Source: an uncultured Flavobacteriaceae bacterium
GTDB lineage: Bacteria > Bacteroidota > Bacteroidia > Flavobacteriales > Flavobacteriaceae
Direction: 5' to 3'
DNA: 64,000 nucleotides
Assembly (NCBI GenBank): GCA_947500445.1
Contig: CANMSB010000008.1
Coordinates: 62,001 to 126,000, forward strand
Part shown: piece after piece, positions 16,022 through 24,558 of the stretch
Layout: each line of letters starts with the position of its first letter
Numbering within the stretch: position 1 is the stretch's first letter
Made by a program: the position numbers and the translations under genes
Notes under the pieces: model-generated
Told to the model about the DNA's origin: nothing
What the model saw: the letters and a program-made list of their open reading frames with translations, nothing else
Database searches by the model: none

Positions 16022-16816
16022 TCAATTGATGGCGATAGAGACCACATAGCCTTCCGATCCCCTGACATTGAAGACAGTGTCGTCCTCAAAAATCAAGTAC
16101 TGTCCTTTTATTCCTTTTAATACACCGTTAAATGAAGGTGTCTTATTCAAGTTAAGGCTTTTGACCTTCTCCGGATAGCGCAATACGGGAAACGCTATTT
16201 CGGTTTCCTGATTGTTTTCGATAAAATAGGGTAACGCTTCCTCGGGGATATAGGGTTTCAGTTTCGAACGCCAGTCCACCAAGTTTTCATCGGTAACCTG
16301 ATTGGTCAGCATTTTCCGCCAATTGGTCTTATCGCCGATATGGTCCTTTAGGGCCACTTCGGTAATGCCCGCAAGATAGCGGTTGGGCACTTCAACAATT
16401 TCAATGGCTTCATGGGCCCCCTGATCGATCCATCGGGTAGGCACCTGTGTTTTACGGGTTACCCCTACTTTAACATTGCTCGAGTTGGCCAAGTACACGA
16501 TATGCGGTTGCAATTGTACCCTTTTTTCATATTCCAGATCACGGTCTTCCTTGTCCAAATGGGCAGTGCTCAGTTCCGGCCTCATGATCCAATCTCCGGC
16601 AGTCGGGGTTTCAAAAAAGCAACTTTTACAAAATCCCTGTCGGTAAATGGGTTTCTCCAAACCGCAGTTGAGACATTGGTACGTTACAAAAGTGATCTGC
16701 AGCTCCTTGTCCAGTACCTGGTTGAGGTTTAAAAAATCGGTGTCAAAAAGCAAATAATATTGAACGGGCTTCCCGACCTCCGTTTGCATTTTTCGTAATA
16801 CGCCTTGGTACTGCAT
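16022..16816 (-). CDS. DUF2797 family protein
   Basis: The 264-residue protein matches the DUF2797 pattern: MQYQGVLRKM at the N-terminus, a four-cysteine zinc-ribbon-like segment (CLNCGLEKPIYRQGFCKSC), then a GIY-YIG-like region (VYLANSSNVKVGVTRK; RWIDQGAHEAIEI). Members are widespread in Bacteroidota and some actinobacteria without an established function; the nuclease-like fold suggests nucleic-acid binding, which is inference. It is divergent from the GH3-like gene. Confidence 0.82.
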   Translation of the reverse strand: MQYQGVLRKMQTEVGKPVQYYLLFDTDFLNLNQVLDKELQITFVTYQCLNCGLEKPIYRQGFCKSCFFETPTAGDWIMRPELSTAHLDKEDRDLEYEKRVQLQPHIVYLANSSNVKVGVTRKTQVPTRWIDQGAHEAIEIVEVPNRYLAGITEVALKDHIGDKTNWRKMLTNQVTDENLVDWRSKLKPYIPEEALPYFIENNQETEIAFPVLRYPEKVKSLNLNKTPSFNGVLKGIKGQYLIFEDDTVFNVRGSEGYVVSIAIN

Positions 16817-16880
16817 TAATAATGAGTGGGTTTGAATGTTCTATTTGAATGTAAGGGTTATATGCCCTATTTTAGTACAT

Positions 16881-16888
16881 CAAAGATA
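16881..16888 (-). promoter_or_regulatory. -7 promoter box for the DUF2797 gene
   Basis: On the minus strand this reads TATCTTTG, an exact TAnnTTTG match 65 bases upstream of the start at 16816. Confidence 0.45.
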
Positions 16889-16894
16889 CCCAAA

Positions 16895-18412
16895 ATGCCC
16901 ATACCTTTATTCAATTCCATTGCGTCTTGGTTGCTAAAAAAGCGCTATCATCAGATAGAACTTTTTATAAAGTACCCGGCCGAAGTACAGGAAGAGGTAT
17001 TGCAACAGCTGTTGGAAATTGCCCAGAATACCGAAATTGGGAAGAAGTACGACTTTGAATCCATTCAAGGGTATGCAACCTTTCGGGAACGTGTCCCGAT
17101 CGTGTCCTACGAAGAAATAGAGCCCTTGATCGAAAGAACACGTAAGGGGGTTCAAAACCTGTTTTGGCCCACCGCGATCAAGTGGTTTGCGAAGAGCAGC
17201 GGTACCACCAACGCAAAAAGTAAGTTTATTCCCGTTAGTTCGGAAGCGCTGGAGGACTGCCACTATAAATCCGGTAAGGACTTGCTTTGTCTGTATTTGA
17301 ACAACAACGAAAACTCGCAACTGTTTACAGGAAAAAGCCTGCGATTGGGCGGTAGTAAGGAACTCTATGAGGATAACGGATCCTTTTTCGGCGACCTATC
17401 GGCGATATTGATCGATAATATGCCACTGTGGGCCGAATTTAGCAGCACCCCCAGCAGCAGGGTATCCTTAATGAGCGAATGGGAAAGCAAGCTTTCGGCG
17501 ATCATAAAGGAAAGCACGAGCGAGAACGTAACCAGTTTGGCCGGCGTACCGTCGTGGATGTTGGTGCTTTTGAACCAGGTACTCCAAGAAACCGGAAAGA
17601 GCCATCTTTTTGATGTTTGGGAAAATTTGGAGGTGTACTTTCATGGCGGGGTCAATTTTAGCCCCTACAAGGAGCAGTATCAAAAGATACTCCCAAGAGA
17701 GCGCTTTAAGTATTATGAGATTTATAATGCGTCGGAAGGTTTTTTTGCCATTCAAGACCGTAACAATTCCGATGAGTTGCTCTTGATGCTCGACTATGGC
17801 ATTTTTTACGAATTCATTCCCATGGAAGCGTATAAAAACGAGCAACCACGGGCCATACCGCTTTGGGAAGTTGAAAAAGATAAAAATTACGCGATAATCA
17901 TTACCACAAACTCCGGATTGTGGCGCTACAAAATAGGGGATACGGTACGTTTTACCTCCTTGGCCCCCTATCGGGTAAAGGTAACCGGGCGTACCAAACA
18001 CCATATAAACGTTTTTGGGGAAGAACTGATCATTGAAAACGCGGAAGAAGCCCTCAAACAAATTTGTATAAAAACGGGGGCAGAGATTATGGACTATACA
18101 GCAGGACCCATTTTTATGGAGGGAAAGGAAAAAGGCGGGCATGAATGGATCATAGAGTTTAGAAAAAAACCCGAAGACCTGGATTACTTTACCGAGTTTT
18201 TGGATAACGCTTTAAAGTCTTTAAATTCCGACTATGAGGCCAAACGCTATAATAATACGACCCTTAGGATGCCAAAGGTGCATATGGCCAGGGAAAACCT
18301 TTTTTACGACTGGCTGAAATCAAAAGATAAATTGGGAGGGCAACATAAAATTCCCCGCCTATCGAATAAACGTAACTATGTTGAGGAGCTCCTTGACCTG
18401 AATAAAAAGTAA
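16895..18412 (+). CDS. GH3 auxin-responsive promoter family (acyl-amino acid synthetase-like) protein
   Basis: From ATG 16895 (MPIPLFNSIASWLLKKRYHQ) the protein is 505 residues, the usual length of bacterial GH3 homologues; in-frame ATGs at 16826 and 16862 are less likely. Adenylate-forming enzyme motifs are visible: KSSGTTNAKSKFIPVS (ATP-binding P-loop-like), YNASEGFFAIQD, and RYKIGDTVRFTSLAPYRVKVTGR style segments near residues 345-370. Plant GH3 enzymes conjugate amino acids to hormones. The substrate of the Bacteroidota members is unknown. Confidence 0.88.
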   Translation: MPIPLFNSIASWLLKKRYHQIELFIKYPAEVQEEVLQQLLEIAQNTEIGKKYDFESIQGYATFRERVPIVSYEEIEPLIERTRKGVQNLFWPTAIKWFAKSSGTTNAKSKFIPVSSEALEDCHYKSGKDLLCLYLNNNENSQLFTGKSLRLGGSKELYEDNGSFFGDLSAILIDNMPLWAEFSSTPSSRVSLMSEWESKLSAIIKESTSENVTSLAGVPSWMLVLLNQVLQETGKSHLFDVWENLEVYFHGGVNFSPYKEQYQKILPRERFKYYEIYNASEGFFAIQDRNNSDELLLMLDYGIFYEFIPMEAYKNEQPRAIPLWEVEKDKNYAIIITTNSGLWRYKIGDTVRFTSLAPYRVKVTGRTKHHINVFGEELIIENAEEALKQICIKTGAEIMDYTAGPIFMEGKEKGGHEWIIEFRKKPEDLDYFTEFLDNALKSLNSDYEAKRYNNTTLRMPKVHMARENLFYDWLKSKDKLGGQHKIPRLSNKRNYVEELLDLNKK

Positions 18413-18435
18413 ATTTCCGAAACCCCCGAACATTA

Positions 18436-19191
18436 ATGGAACTCCACACCTTTATGAATTTTTTGCTGATTGCGGGCGCTACGCACGGGTTCATATTTAA
18501 TGTGGCGACTTTCCTGTACCGCAGAAGGATAGAAATGCCAGTGGTTTTCCTTAATTTATTCGTTTTATTTTTATCGCTTAACAACTTACAGTCCTGGTTA
18601 TTGGCCAAAGGTTACAGCACTACCTTATTTTTTGCACAGCATTTTATATTCCCTTGGTACGTAATGATCGTACCGATGTTCTATGCCTTTTTGATCTACT
18701 ATTTTGGATTGGAAAAAAGGTATGCAACTTTTTTGGGGTTATCAATAGGAGTTTTCATAGGAGAGTTTTTAGTACAGCTTGTCATTAGTTACGGAGTGGA
18801 TGTCGGTGTTTTTAACGCAAGAATACTGACTACCTATGTAGCCTTTGAAGATGCCATTACCTTGGGATATTCTATTTTCATATTTACCAAAGTGGTAGTT
18901 TTGGCCTTTCGGTACCCCAAACGGAATCCGGCTATTTTAAAGATCGATAATTTAAAATGGATCAAGCGGACCGTTGTTTGGGGAGGACTGATATTCGCAC
19001 TTTGGACAGTCGCCGTACTTCTCAATATTTTTTCGGACGTCATGAAGGCTCCTTATAGTTATTACCCTTTGCGCATCGCATCTTCAATTTTAATTTATTG
19101 GACCGGATACCAGGCATTCTTCCGGTATATGGTCTACAAGGACCAGGTGATTTTAAGAAGGGAGCAGGAAAAAAAAACAGCTGGGTATTAA
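18436..19191 (+). CDS. Seven-helix membrane protein resembling the sensor half of AraC-type regulators
   Basis: The 251-residue protein is nearly all hydrophobic helices. Its order of segments (LLIAGATHGFIFNVATFLYR; LNLFVLFLSLNNLQSW; FPWYVMIVPMFYAFLIYYFG; later GYQAFF) resembles the N-terminal membrane module of flavobacterial membrane-bound AraC-type transcription factors. The C-terminal helix-turn-helix domain is absent: the frame ends 18 residues after the last helix (ILRREQEKKTAGY). No HTH remnant was found in the 376 bases that follow. It is either a stand-alone sensor module or a truncated regulator. The upstream gene ends 23 bases before it, so co-transcription is possible. Confidence 0.65.
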   Translation: MELHTFMNFLLIAGATHGFIFNVATFLYRRRIEMPVVFLNLFVLFLSLNNLQSWLLAKGYSTTLFFAQHFIFPWYVMIVPMFYAFLIYYFGLEKRYATFLGLSIGVFIGEFLVQLVISYGVDVGVFNARILTTYVAFEDAITLGYSIFIFTKVVVLAFRYPKRNPAILKIDNLKWIKRTVVWGGLIFALWTVAVLLNIFSDVMKAPYSYYPLRIASSILIYWTGYQAFFRYMVYKDQVILRREQEKKTAGY

Positions 19192-19567
19192 TTTGTAGGG
19201 ATAAATTTACGGTAAGTAAAACGATACATCTTACATTTGTTTTTCTTTTCATGTGGGCTTTCGCTGAATGCGTTTATGCTTTTAGAAAATGGGAGAATAT
19301 TTTTTTAAGAAAACCAATAAAAGCGATTTTTACCCGTTCTAGCAATGAAGCGGTTTACACTTTCTGATTGGAAACGAAAAGGAAGGCTTTTGTGACCTGA
19401 TAAAGTCATTTTTTGGTAGCATAGTATTAACTACGGTATGCAAAAAATGGTAAGGTAAGGGTACAAAATGCGCTCCCGATGTTTCGGGGATAGATAAAAA
19501 AGTTTAAAGCACATAAAGACATTAATAACCCCCAAAAAATAAAAACGATCATCCAAGAAATTATAAT
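19192..19567. other. Intergenic region without a recognisable gene
   Basis: This 376-base gap is AT-rich. A short hairpin CCCGATGTTTCGGGG lies at about 19484-19498. No conserved protein, RNA gene or terminator with a strong T-run was recognised. Confidence 0.5.
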
Positions 19568-20125
19568 ATGACAGAAAGGCTAGTGGTTTTATCCGACATA
19601 TGGGGCGTAAAAAAGGGTTTATGGATAACCTCTTATCTCGGTTACCTTCAGCAGTATTACAATATCGTGTTTTATGATATTCAACAACTGGCGAACATCG
19701 ACCTTGCCATAAAGAGTGGGGAAAACTTGCACCGGGCCTTCGTAGAAGAGGGTATCGATACTGCCGTTGCCCATCTTCTGAAAAAGGAAAAAGAGTCCGG
19801 TCATTATCTGGCCTTCAGTACCGGTGGTACGATTGCTTGGAAGGCTGCCCTAAAGGGAGTGCCCATGAAATCCCTTTATGCTGTTTCGGCGACTAGGGTC
19901 CGTTTGGAAGACGTAAAGCCTTCCTGTCCCACTAGTTTGGTATTCGGTGGCGAAGATGCGTATCGACCCGATGCGGATTGGGCCGAGAAGATAGGTCTGG
20001 ATTTGGAAATACTATCCCACTTCGGCCATGAGTGCTATGCCGATGAAAAAATAATCGGTAAGGTCTGCAGGGACTTGTTGGCAGCGATTACGACAAAAGA
20101 AACCATTGCAAAAAAAGCGGTGTAA
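19568..20125 (+). CDS. Small alpha/beta hydrolase-like protein
   Basis: The 185-residue protein begins MTERLVVLSDIWGVKKG. It has an alpha/beta hydrolase-like core: a GG-containing elbow AFSTGGTIAWKAALKG (serine in FSTGG), a strand SLVFGGEDAYRPDADWA with a candidate acid, and a histidine in LSHFGHECYAD near the C-terminus. At this length it lacks a cap domain. Substrate and role are unknown, and no operon partner is evident. Confidence 0.6.
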   Translation: MTERLVVLSDIWGVKKGLWITSYLGYLQQYYNIVFYDIQQLANIDLAIKSGENLHRAFVEEGIDTAVAHLLKKEKESGHYLAFSTGGTIAWKAALKGVPMKSLYAVSATRVRLEDVKPSCPTSLVFGGEDAYRPDADWAEKIGLDLEILSHFGHECYADEKIIGKVCRDLLAAITTKETIAKKAV

Positions 20126-20270
20126 AAGTGCTGCGGTGATAGTACGTTCTACGCGCTTGGTACCCCAACGATGCCGATATTTCGTAAAATCATCTCCTAC
20201 CTGACTAGCTGAAAGTTTTTTCATTCTTATCATCGCGAGACATCGCGACATCGCGTGATACTACACCAAT

Positions 20271-20306
20271 AAAAAAGCCCTTAAAGTTTTGTTGAACATT
20301 AGGGGC
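20271..20306 (-). terminator. Probable terminator of clpX
   Basis: On the minus strand a 6-bp stem (GCCCCT / AAGGGC) with an 18-base loop is followed by six T. It lies about 100 bases after the clpX stop. The stem is short, so this is moderate evidence. Confidence 0.45.
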
Positions 20307-20404
20307 CTTCTATTATTTTCAACCCCTGATCCAATTTCTATCGGGCTAAGGGCGTATTGCCATAATTTTATATGGTGGTGGAAGCGCTTTTACGGGAGTT
20401 ACCG

Positions 20405-21640
20405 TTAAGATACCGCCTTTAGTTTTTTCACCGTTTCATACGACAGCTTTTCTTCCGCATAAGGTTTAGTTACTTTAAATTCGGTCTGTTCGGAACTTGG
20501 CATCTCGAACATGGCATCGGTGAAAATAGCTTCGCATAAAGAGCGCAATCCACGCGCCCCGAGCTTGTACTCTATAGCTTTCTCCACAATATAGTCCAAG
20601 GCATGGTCGGTAATCTTAAAGGTGATACCATCCATTTCGAACAACTTTTCGTATTGTTTTATGATTGCGTTTTTAGGCTCCGTTAGAATCGCTCTCAACG
20701 TTTTCCCATCCAAGGGATTCATATAGGTCAAAACCGGCAAACGACCGATAATTTCGGGAATCAGCCCAAATTCCTTTAAATCTTTGGGTATAATGTACTG
20801 GAGCATATTGGTCTCGTCCAAACTTTCATCTGCCTTTGAAGCGCTATACCCTACGGCCTGCATGTTCAAACGTTTGGTAATGGCCCGTTCGATACCGTCA
20901 AAGGCACCGCCTGCGATAAACAGGATGTTTTCGGTATTGACCTCGATAAACTTTTGGTCGGGGTGTTTTCTGCCCCCTTTCGGCGGTACGTTGACCACCG
21001 TACCTTCAAGAAGTTTTAACAAGCCTTGCTGTACGCCTTCACCCGATACGTCCCGGGTAATGGAAGGGTTGTCCCCCTTACGCGCAATTTTATCGATTTC
21101 ATCGATAAACACGATACCCCGTTCCGCTTTTTCCAAATTGTAGTCCGCGGCCTGTAACAGCCTTGTTAAAATGCTCTCCACGTCCTCGCCCACATAGCCG
21201 GCTTCGGTTAAAACGGTAGCGTCTACTATGGCCAACGGAACATTTAACATGCGGGCTATGGTTTTTGCCATTAAGGTTTTTCCCGTACCGGTTTGCCCGA
21301 CCATTACGATATTACTTTTCTGTATTTCAATATCATTTTCTTTGGAAGAAGGTTGTAAAAGGCGTTTATAGTGGTTGTACACCGCTACCGACATCACCTT
21401 TTTCGTACGCTCCTGTCCAATGATAAACGTATCAAGGAAGTCCTTGATTTCCAATGGTTTTTTGAGCACCAACTCGGCCGAAAGGTCGTTGGTCTTGGTC
21501 TGTTTTGATTCCTCTGCGACGATGCCGTGTGCCTGTTCGATACAACGGTCACATATATGCGCATCCAATCCCGCGATCAATAGATTGGTCTCGGGTTTTT
21601 TGCGCCCGCAAAAAGAGCATTCTAAATTTTCTTTTGCCAT
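20405..21640 (-). CDS. clpX: ATP-dependent Clp protease ATP-binding subunit ClpX
   Basis: The 411-residue AAA+ unfoldase starts with the C4 zinc-binding domain ([12 protein letters not shown] ... CDRC, residues 9-38). It then has Walker A ([17 protein letters not shown]), Walker B ([14 protein letters not shown]), the pore loop ([17 protein letters not shown]) and sensor 2 ([16 protein letters not shown]). ClpX selects and unfolds substrates for ClpP. Its gene lies downstream of clpP on the same strand with a 96-base gap, in the classic tig-clpP-clpX order. Confidence 0.98.
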   Translation of the reverse strand: MAKENLECSFCGRKKPETNLLIAGLDAHICDRCIEQAHGIVAEESKQTKTNDLSAELVLKKPLEIKDFLDTFIIGQERTKKVMSVAVYNHYKRLLQPSSKENDIEIQKSNIVMVGQTGTGKTLMAKTIARMLNVPLAIVDATVLTEAGYVGEDVESILTRLLQAADYNLEKAERGIVFIDEIDKIARKGDNPSITRDVSGEGVQQGLLKLLEGTVVNVPPKGGRKHPDQKFIEVNTENILFIAGGAFDGIERAITKRLNMQAVGYSASKADESLDETNMLQYIIPKDLKEFGLIPEIIGRLPVLTYMNPLDGKTLRAILTEPKNAIIKQYEKLFEMDGITFKITDHALDYIVEKAIEYKLGARGLRSLCEAIFTDAMFEMPSSEQTEFKVTKPYAEEKLSYETVKKLKAVS

Positions 21641-21736
21641 AATAATCTGGTCCTAACTATAAAACTAACGAAAGAATCCGGTTTTTATTCGGTGCTTTGT
21701 AGTAAGCTCCCGATGAAACTGTGTAGTTTGTCGAAA

Positions 21737-22417
21737 TTATGACCGTTCTCTTACCAAAATTTCATCGATCATTCCGTACTCCTTTGCGGCATCGGCCTTC
21801 ATCCAGTAATCGCGATCACTGTCCTCATGCACTTTTTCAACAGTTTGCCCGGAATGTTGTGCGATAATGGCATACAGTTCGTCTTTTAATTTCAAAATTT
21901 CGCGAGCGGTTATTTCAATATCACTGGCCTGCCCTTGGGCGCCTCCCATAGGCTGGTGGATCATTACCCGTGAATGGGTGAGCCCGCTGCGTTTGCCTTT
22001 TTCCCCTGCGCAGAGCAGTACCGCTCCCATGGAAGCGGCCATTCCCGTACAAATGGTAGCGACATCGGGCTTTATAAATTGCATGGTGTCGTAGATGCCC
22101 AAGCCGGCATACACGCTTCCACCGGGCGAGTTGATGTAGATTTGAATGTCCTTGGAGGCATCGGTGCTTTCCAAAAACAACAACTGGGCCTGAACGATAT
22201 TGGCGACCTGATCGTTTATGCCCGTACCCAAAAATATAATACGATCCATCATCAATCGAGAAAATACATCAAAAACGGCAATGTTCATTTGGCGTTCTTC
22301 AATGATGTTGGGCGTCATGCTCGTAGGGTACATGCTGCTTATGATCTTGTCGTAATAGGCGCTATTGATACCTTGGTCCTTTATGGCGTAGTTCTTGAAT
22401 TCTTTTCCGTAATCCAT
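21737..22417 (-). CDS. clpP: ATP-dependent Clp protease proteolytic subunit ClpP
   Basis: The 226-residue serine protease has the catalytic serine in [14 protein letters not shown], histidine in [12 protein letters not shown], and the aspartate in the [18 protein letters not shown] segment. The oxyanion strand is [16 protein letters not shown]. The N-terminal extension of about 30 residues before MTPNIIEE is somewhat longer than in Escherichia coli, as usual for Bacteroidota, and is probably processed. It forms the tetradecameric chamber working with ClpX. Confidence 0.97.
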   Translation of the reverse strand: MDYGKEFKNYAIKDQGINSAYYDKIISSMYPTSMTPNIIEERQMNIAVFDVFSRLMMDRIIFLGTGINDQVANIVQAQLLFLESTDASKDIQIYINSPGGSVYAGLGIYDTMQFIKPDVATICTGMAASMGAVLLCAGEKGKRSGLTHSRVMIHQPMGGAQGQASDIEITAREILKLKDELYAIIAQHSGQTVEKVHEDSDRDYWMKADAAKEYGMIDEILVRERS

Positions 22418-22490
22418 AGTGTTCAGTTCAATGTTTTAGACTTGTCTCAAACATTTATGTAAAGAAGAAAGTTCTTATAAATATTTGGAT

Positions 22491-22524
22491 AAAAAAAGGT
22501 GCCGAAAACAGGTTTTTCGGCACC
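22491..22524 (-). terminator. Rho-independent terminator of tig
   Basis: On the minus strand an 11-bp stem GGTGCCGAAAA / TTTTCGGCACC is followed by seven T. It lies between the tig stop (22552) and the clpP start, so only partial read-through from tig into clpP is expected. Confidence 0.88.
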
Positions 22525-22551
22525 GTAAAGATACTTATTATTTTTATGAAA

Positions 22552-23874
22552 CTATCCGTATACTTCCTTGACGAAATTTTCGTAGGTCACCTCTTTTACT
22601 TTTAGGTTTGCTTTTTCTTTGTAAAGGGCAATCAATTTTTGGCTCATCAACTGTTCGGACAAGCGTTTTACTTCATCCTGATTGCTCAGTACACGGGTGG
22701 CAATATTGTCAAGTTCTTCCTCCTGTGGGTTTAACTGGCCAAATTGCGCCATTTGCGATTTGATAAAGCCTTTGGCGAACTCTTTCAATTCATCAAAGTT
22801 GATCTGTACATCGTTTTGCTTGATGATTTTGCCTTCTATGAGTTGGTAGCGAAGCCCTTTTTCCGATTTCTGATATTCTTCGGTGGCTTGTTCTGATGTT
22901 AACGGCTCTTCACCCGTCATTTGGATCCAGCGGGTCAGAAAATCGGCAGGGAGATCGAATTTTGTGTTTTCGATAAAATGTTCCGTAACGTCGTTCAATA
23001 ATTTTTGTTCCGATTGCTGCTCAAACTGTTTTTCGGAATCCGTTTTGATCCGTTCCCGTAACTCTTTCTCCGAGGCAATACTTTCGGCACCGTACAGTTT
23101 GTCGAACAACTCCTGGTTCAATGCTGCGGGTTGGCGTTCATTGATTTCCGAAATGGTAAAATCAACGTCTATTTTAAGGTCTTTCGCTTTTTCAGCGGCA
23201 ATGCCCAAAGCACCGGAAAGCAAATAGTCTTCTTTAAAAAGTCCTTTGGTATTTATGGTTACGGTGTCGCCCACCTTTTTTCCGGTAAGTTGGCCAAGTT
23301 CCTTTTTACCGGCTACCTTGTCCAGTTCCAAGGTCGTTTTGTTATCTATCCCTTCCTCCTCGTTTTTAAACGTTCCGGTAAGTTCGTCGGTTTTGTCCGA
23401 AGTCTCCTTTTGGATGAGTTTTCCGTATTGTTTTTGTATACGCTCCACTTGCTCATCGACCATTTTTTTGTCGGCAACGATCTTATAATGGGTAATCGGC
23501 TTTTTTGATTTTAAGGAGACATCAAAAGCGGGGGCAAGGCCCAATTCAAATTCAAAATCAAATTCCTCTTGGTCCCAATCGAAGTTGTCCTGCTGCTTTG
23601 GTAATGGATTTCCCAGAACATCCAGTTTTTCCTCGGTCAAATAGGTATTTAAGTTATCTTGAATGAGCTTGTTCACCTCGTCTACCAACACTGCTTTGCC
23701 ATATTGTTTTTTGATCAGTCCGATGGGTACCTGGCCTTTTCTAAAACCGGGTATGTTGGCTTGTTTTCGGTAGTCCTTTAAAATGGCATCTACCTTATCC
23801 TGATAGTCGTCCTTGGTAATGGCCACTTTTACCACTGCGTTCAGTTCGTCGATCTGCTCTTTGGTAATATTCAT
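22552..23874 (-). CDS. tig: Trigger factor
   Basis: This 440-residue ribosome-associated chaperone starts MNITKEQIDELNAVVKVAIT. The ribosome-binding signature is seen in IPGFRKGQVPIGLIKKQYGK (GFRKG loop), followed by the tail-side helical arms. The central FKBP-like domain is weakly conserved, as in other Bacteroidota, and may lack peptidyl-prolyl isomerase activity. It contacts nascent chains at the ribosome exit and feeds the ClpXP degradation branch encoded next to it. Confidence 0.93.
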   Translation of the reverse strand: MNITKEQIDELNAVVKVAITKDDYQDKVDAILKDYRKQANIPGFRKGQVPIGLIKKQYGKAVLVDEVNKLIQDNLNTYLTEEKLDVLGNPLPKQQDNFDWDQEEFDFEFELGLAPAFDVSLKSKKPITHYKIVADKKMVDEQVERIQKQYGKLIQKETSDKTDELTGTFKNEEEGIDNKTTLELDKVAGKKELGQLTGKKVGDTVTINTKGLFKEDYLLSGALGIAAEKAKDLKIDVDFTISEINERQPAALNQELFDKLYGAESIASEKELRERIKTDSEKQFEQQSEQKLLNDVTEHFIENTKFDLPADFLTRWIQMTGEEPLTSEQATEEYQKSEKGLRYQLIEGKIIKQNDVQINFDELKEFAKGFIKSQMAQFGQLNPQEEELDNIATRVLSNQDEVKRLSEQLMSQKLIALYKEKANLKVKEVTYENFVKEVYG

Positions 23875-24079
23875 ACGGTTCTATATCTTAAAATTGGTTC
23901 TAGGATAATACGAAAAGCACTAAAGGCCCGTCACGGGGAACTGGGCATTGGTATTGTCGGTGCAGGATCCGTAATCCTAAATGTATCCGTTATTCCCTTG
24001 TTTTTAATGGAGCGCAAAAATACTACATTTTCTATCCCTTACCAAGTTTTATCGTTTGATGCTCCAAATGGACCGTTTT

Positions 24080-24105
24080 ATACCATTTCAAGGTCAAAAT
24101 GGTAT
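24080..24105. repeat. Short palindromic repeat, intact copy
   Basis: ATACCATTT - CAAGGTCA - AAATGGTAT: perfect 9-bp arms around an 8-base spacer. It lies in the gap between the YvlD-like gene and tig. Related copies are at 10470, 56557 and (degenerate) 3044, and the ends of the element at 43372-43533 begin with the same ATACCATTT. Confidence 0.7.
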
Positions 24106-24136
24106 TAGCTTGGTTGACTTTAAAAGTGAATTGGTA

Positions 24137-24484
24137 TTATTTGGTATCCTCCTTTAGTAGTGAAAACAGCACGGACTGAAGAAATGACAACAAAAGGCTG
24201 AACAACAGTGCCCATAACAGCCCGTCAACCGCGAAGCCGTCGATGAAATAATCCGCAATAAGGATAATGACGGCATTGATCACCAACAAAAAAAGTCCGA
24301 AGGTAATCAAGGTTATCGGTAGGGTAAGCACCGTTAAAATGGGTTTCACTAAAAAATTAAGGATACTTAATGCCACGGCAACGATAAGGGCGGTGGCATA
24401 GGTGTCAACGCTGACATTGGGCAACACTTTGGAAAGGACCACCACCGCAACGGCACTCAGGAGCAATCGTAATACCATTTTCAT
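24137..24484 (-). CDS. YvlD/phage holin family membrane protein
   Basis: This 115-residue protein of four hydrophobic segments shows the family core NFLVKPILTVLTLPITLITFGLF and NAVIILIADYFIDGF. Members of this family (annotated phage holin 4_2 or YvlD) are common small inner-membrane proteins outside phages and of unknown role. No phage genes are nearby. It lies 74 bases downstream of the GDSL lipoprotein gene with a terminator between them. Confidence 0.88.
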   Translation of the reverse strand: MKMVLRLLLSAVAVVVLSKVLPNVSVDTYATALIVAVALSILNFLVKPILTVLTLPITLITFGLFLLVINAVIILIADYFIDGFAVDGLLWALLFSLLLSFLQSVLFSLLKEDTK

Positions 24485-24505
24485 TTTTCGCTATTTATGG
24501 GATGC

Positions 24506-24530
24506 AAAAAGGCACCGATGTTTCGGTGCC
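24506..24530 (-). terminator. Rho-independent terminator of the GDSL lipoprotein gene
   Basis: Minus strand: perfect 8-bp stem GGCACCGA / TCGGTGCC with a 4-base loop followed by five T, 28 bases after the stop codon at 24559. Confidence 0.85.
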
Positions 24531-24558
24531 CTAAATGTATGCATTTATTTTTTTCTGA

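Noticed and set aside
19098-19367. Open frame overlapping the end of the seven-helix protein gene
   Set aside because: It is out of frame with the membrane protein, has no recognisable domain, and shows no HTH that could be the missing regulator half.
20012-20251. Small minus-strand open frame reading MKKLSASQVGDDFTKYRHRWGTK near its start region
   Set aside because: It overlaps the small hydrolase gene on the opposite strand, has no recognised domain, and its promoter-proximal part lies over the ACATCGCG triplet repeat; coding potential is not convincing.
20229-20257. Three ACATCGCG-like units in a row (CATCGCGA, CATCGCGA, CATCGCG)
   Set aside because: Too short and isolated to support a regulatory or repeat call; may be chance within the clpX 3' gap.
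24137-24484. Phage holin indicating a prophage remnant
   Set aside because: The family name is historical; the protein is a common chromosomal membrane protein and no lysin, capsid or integrase genes are nearby.
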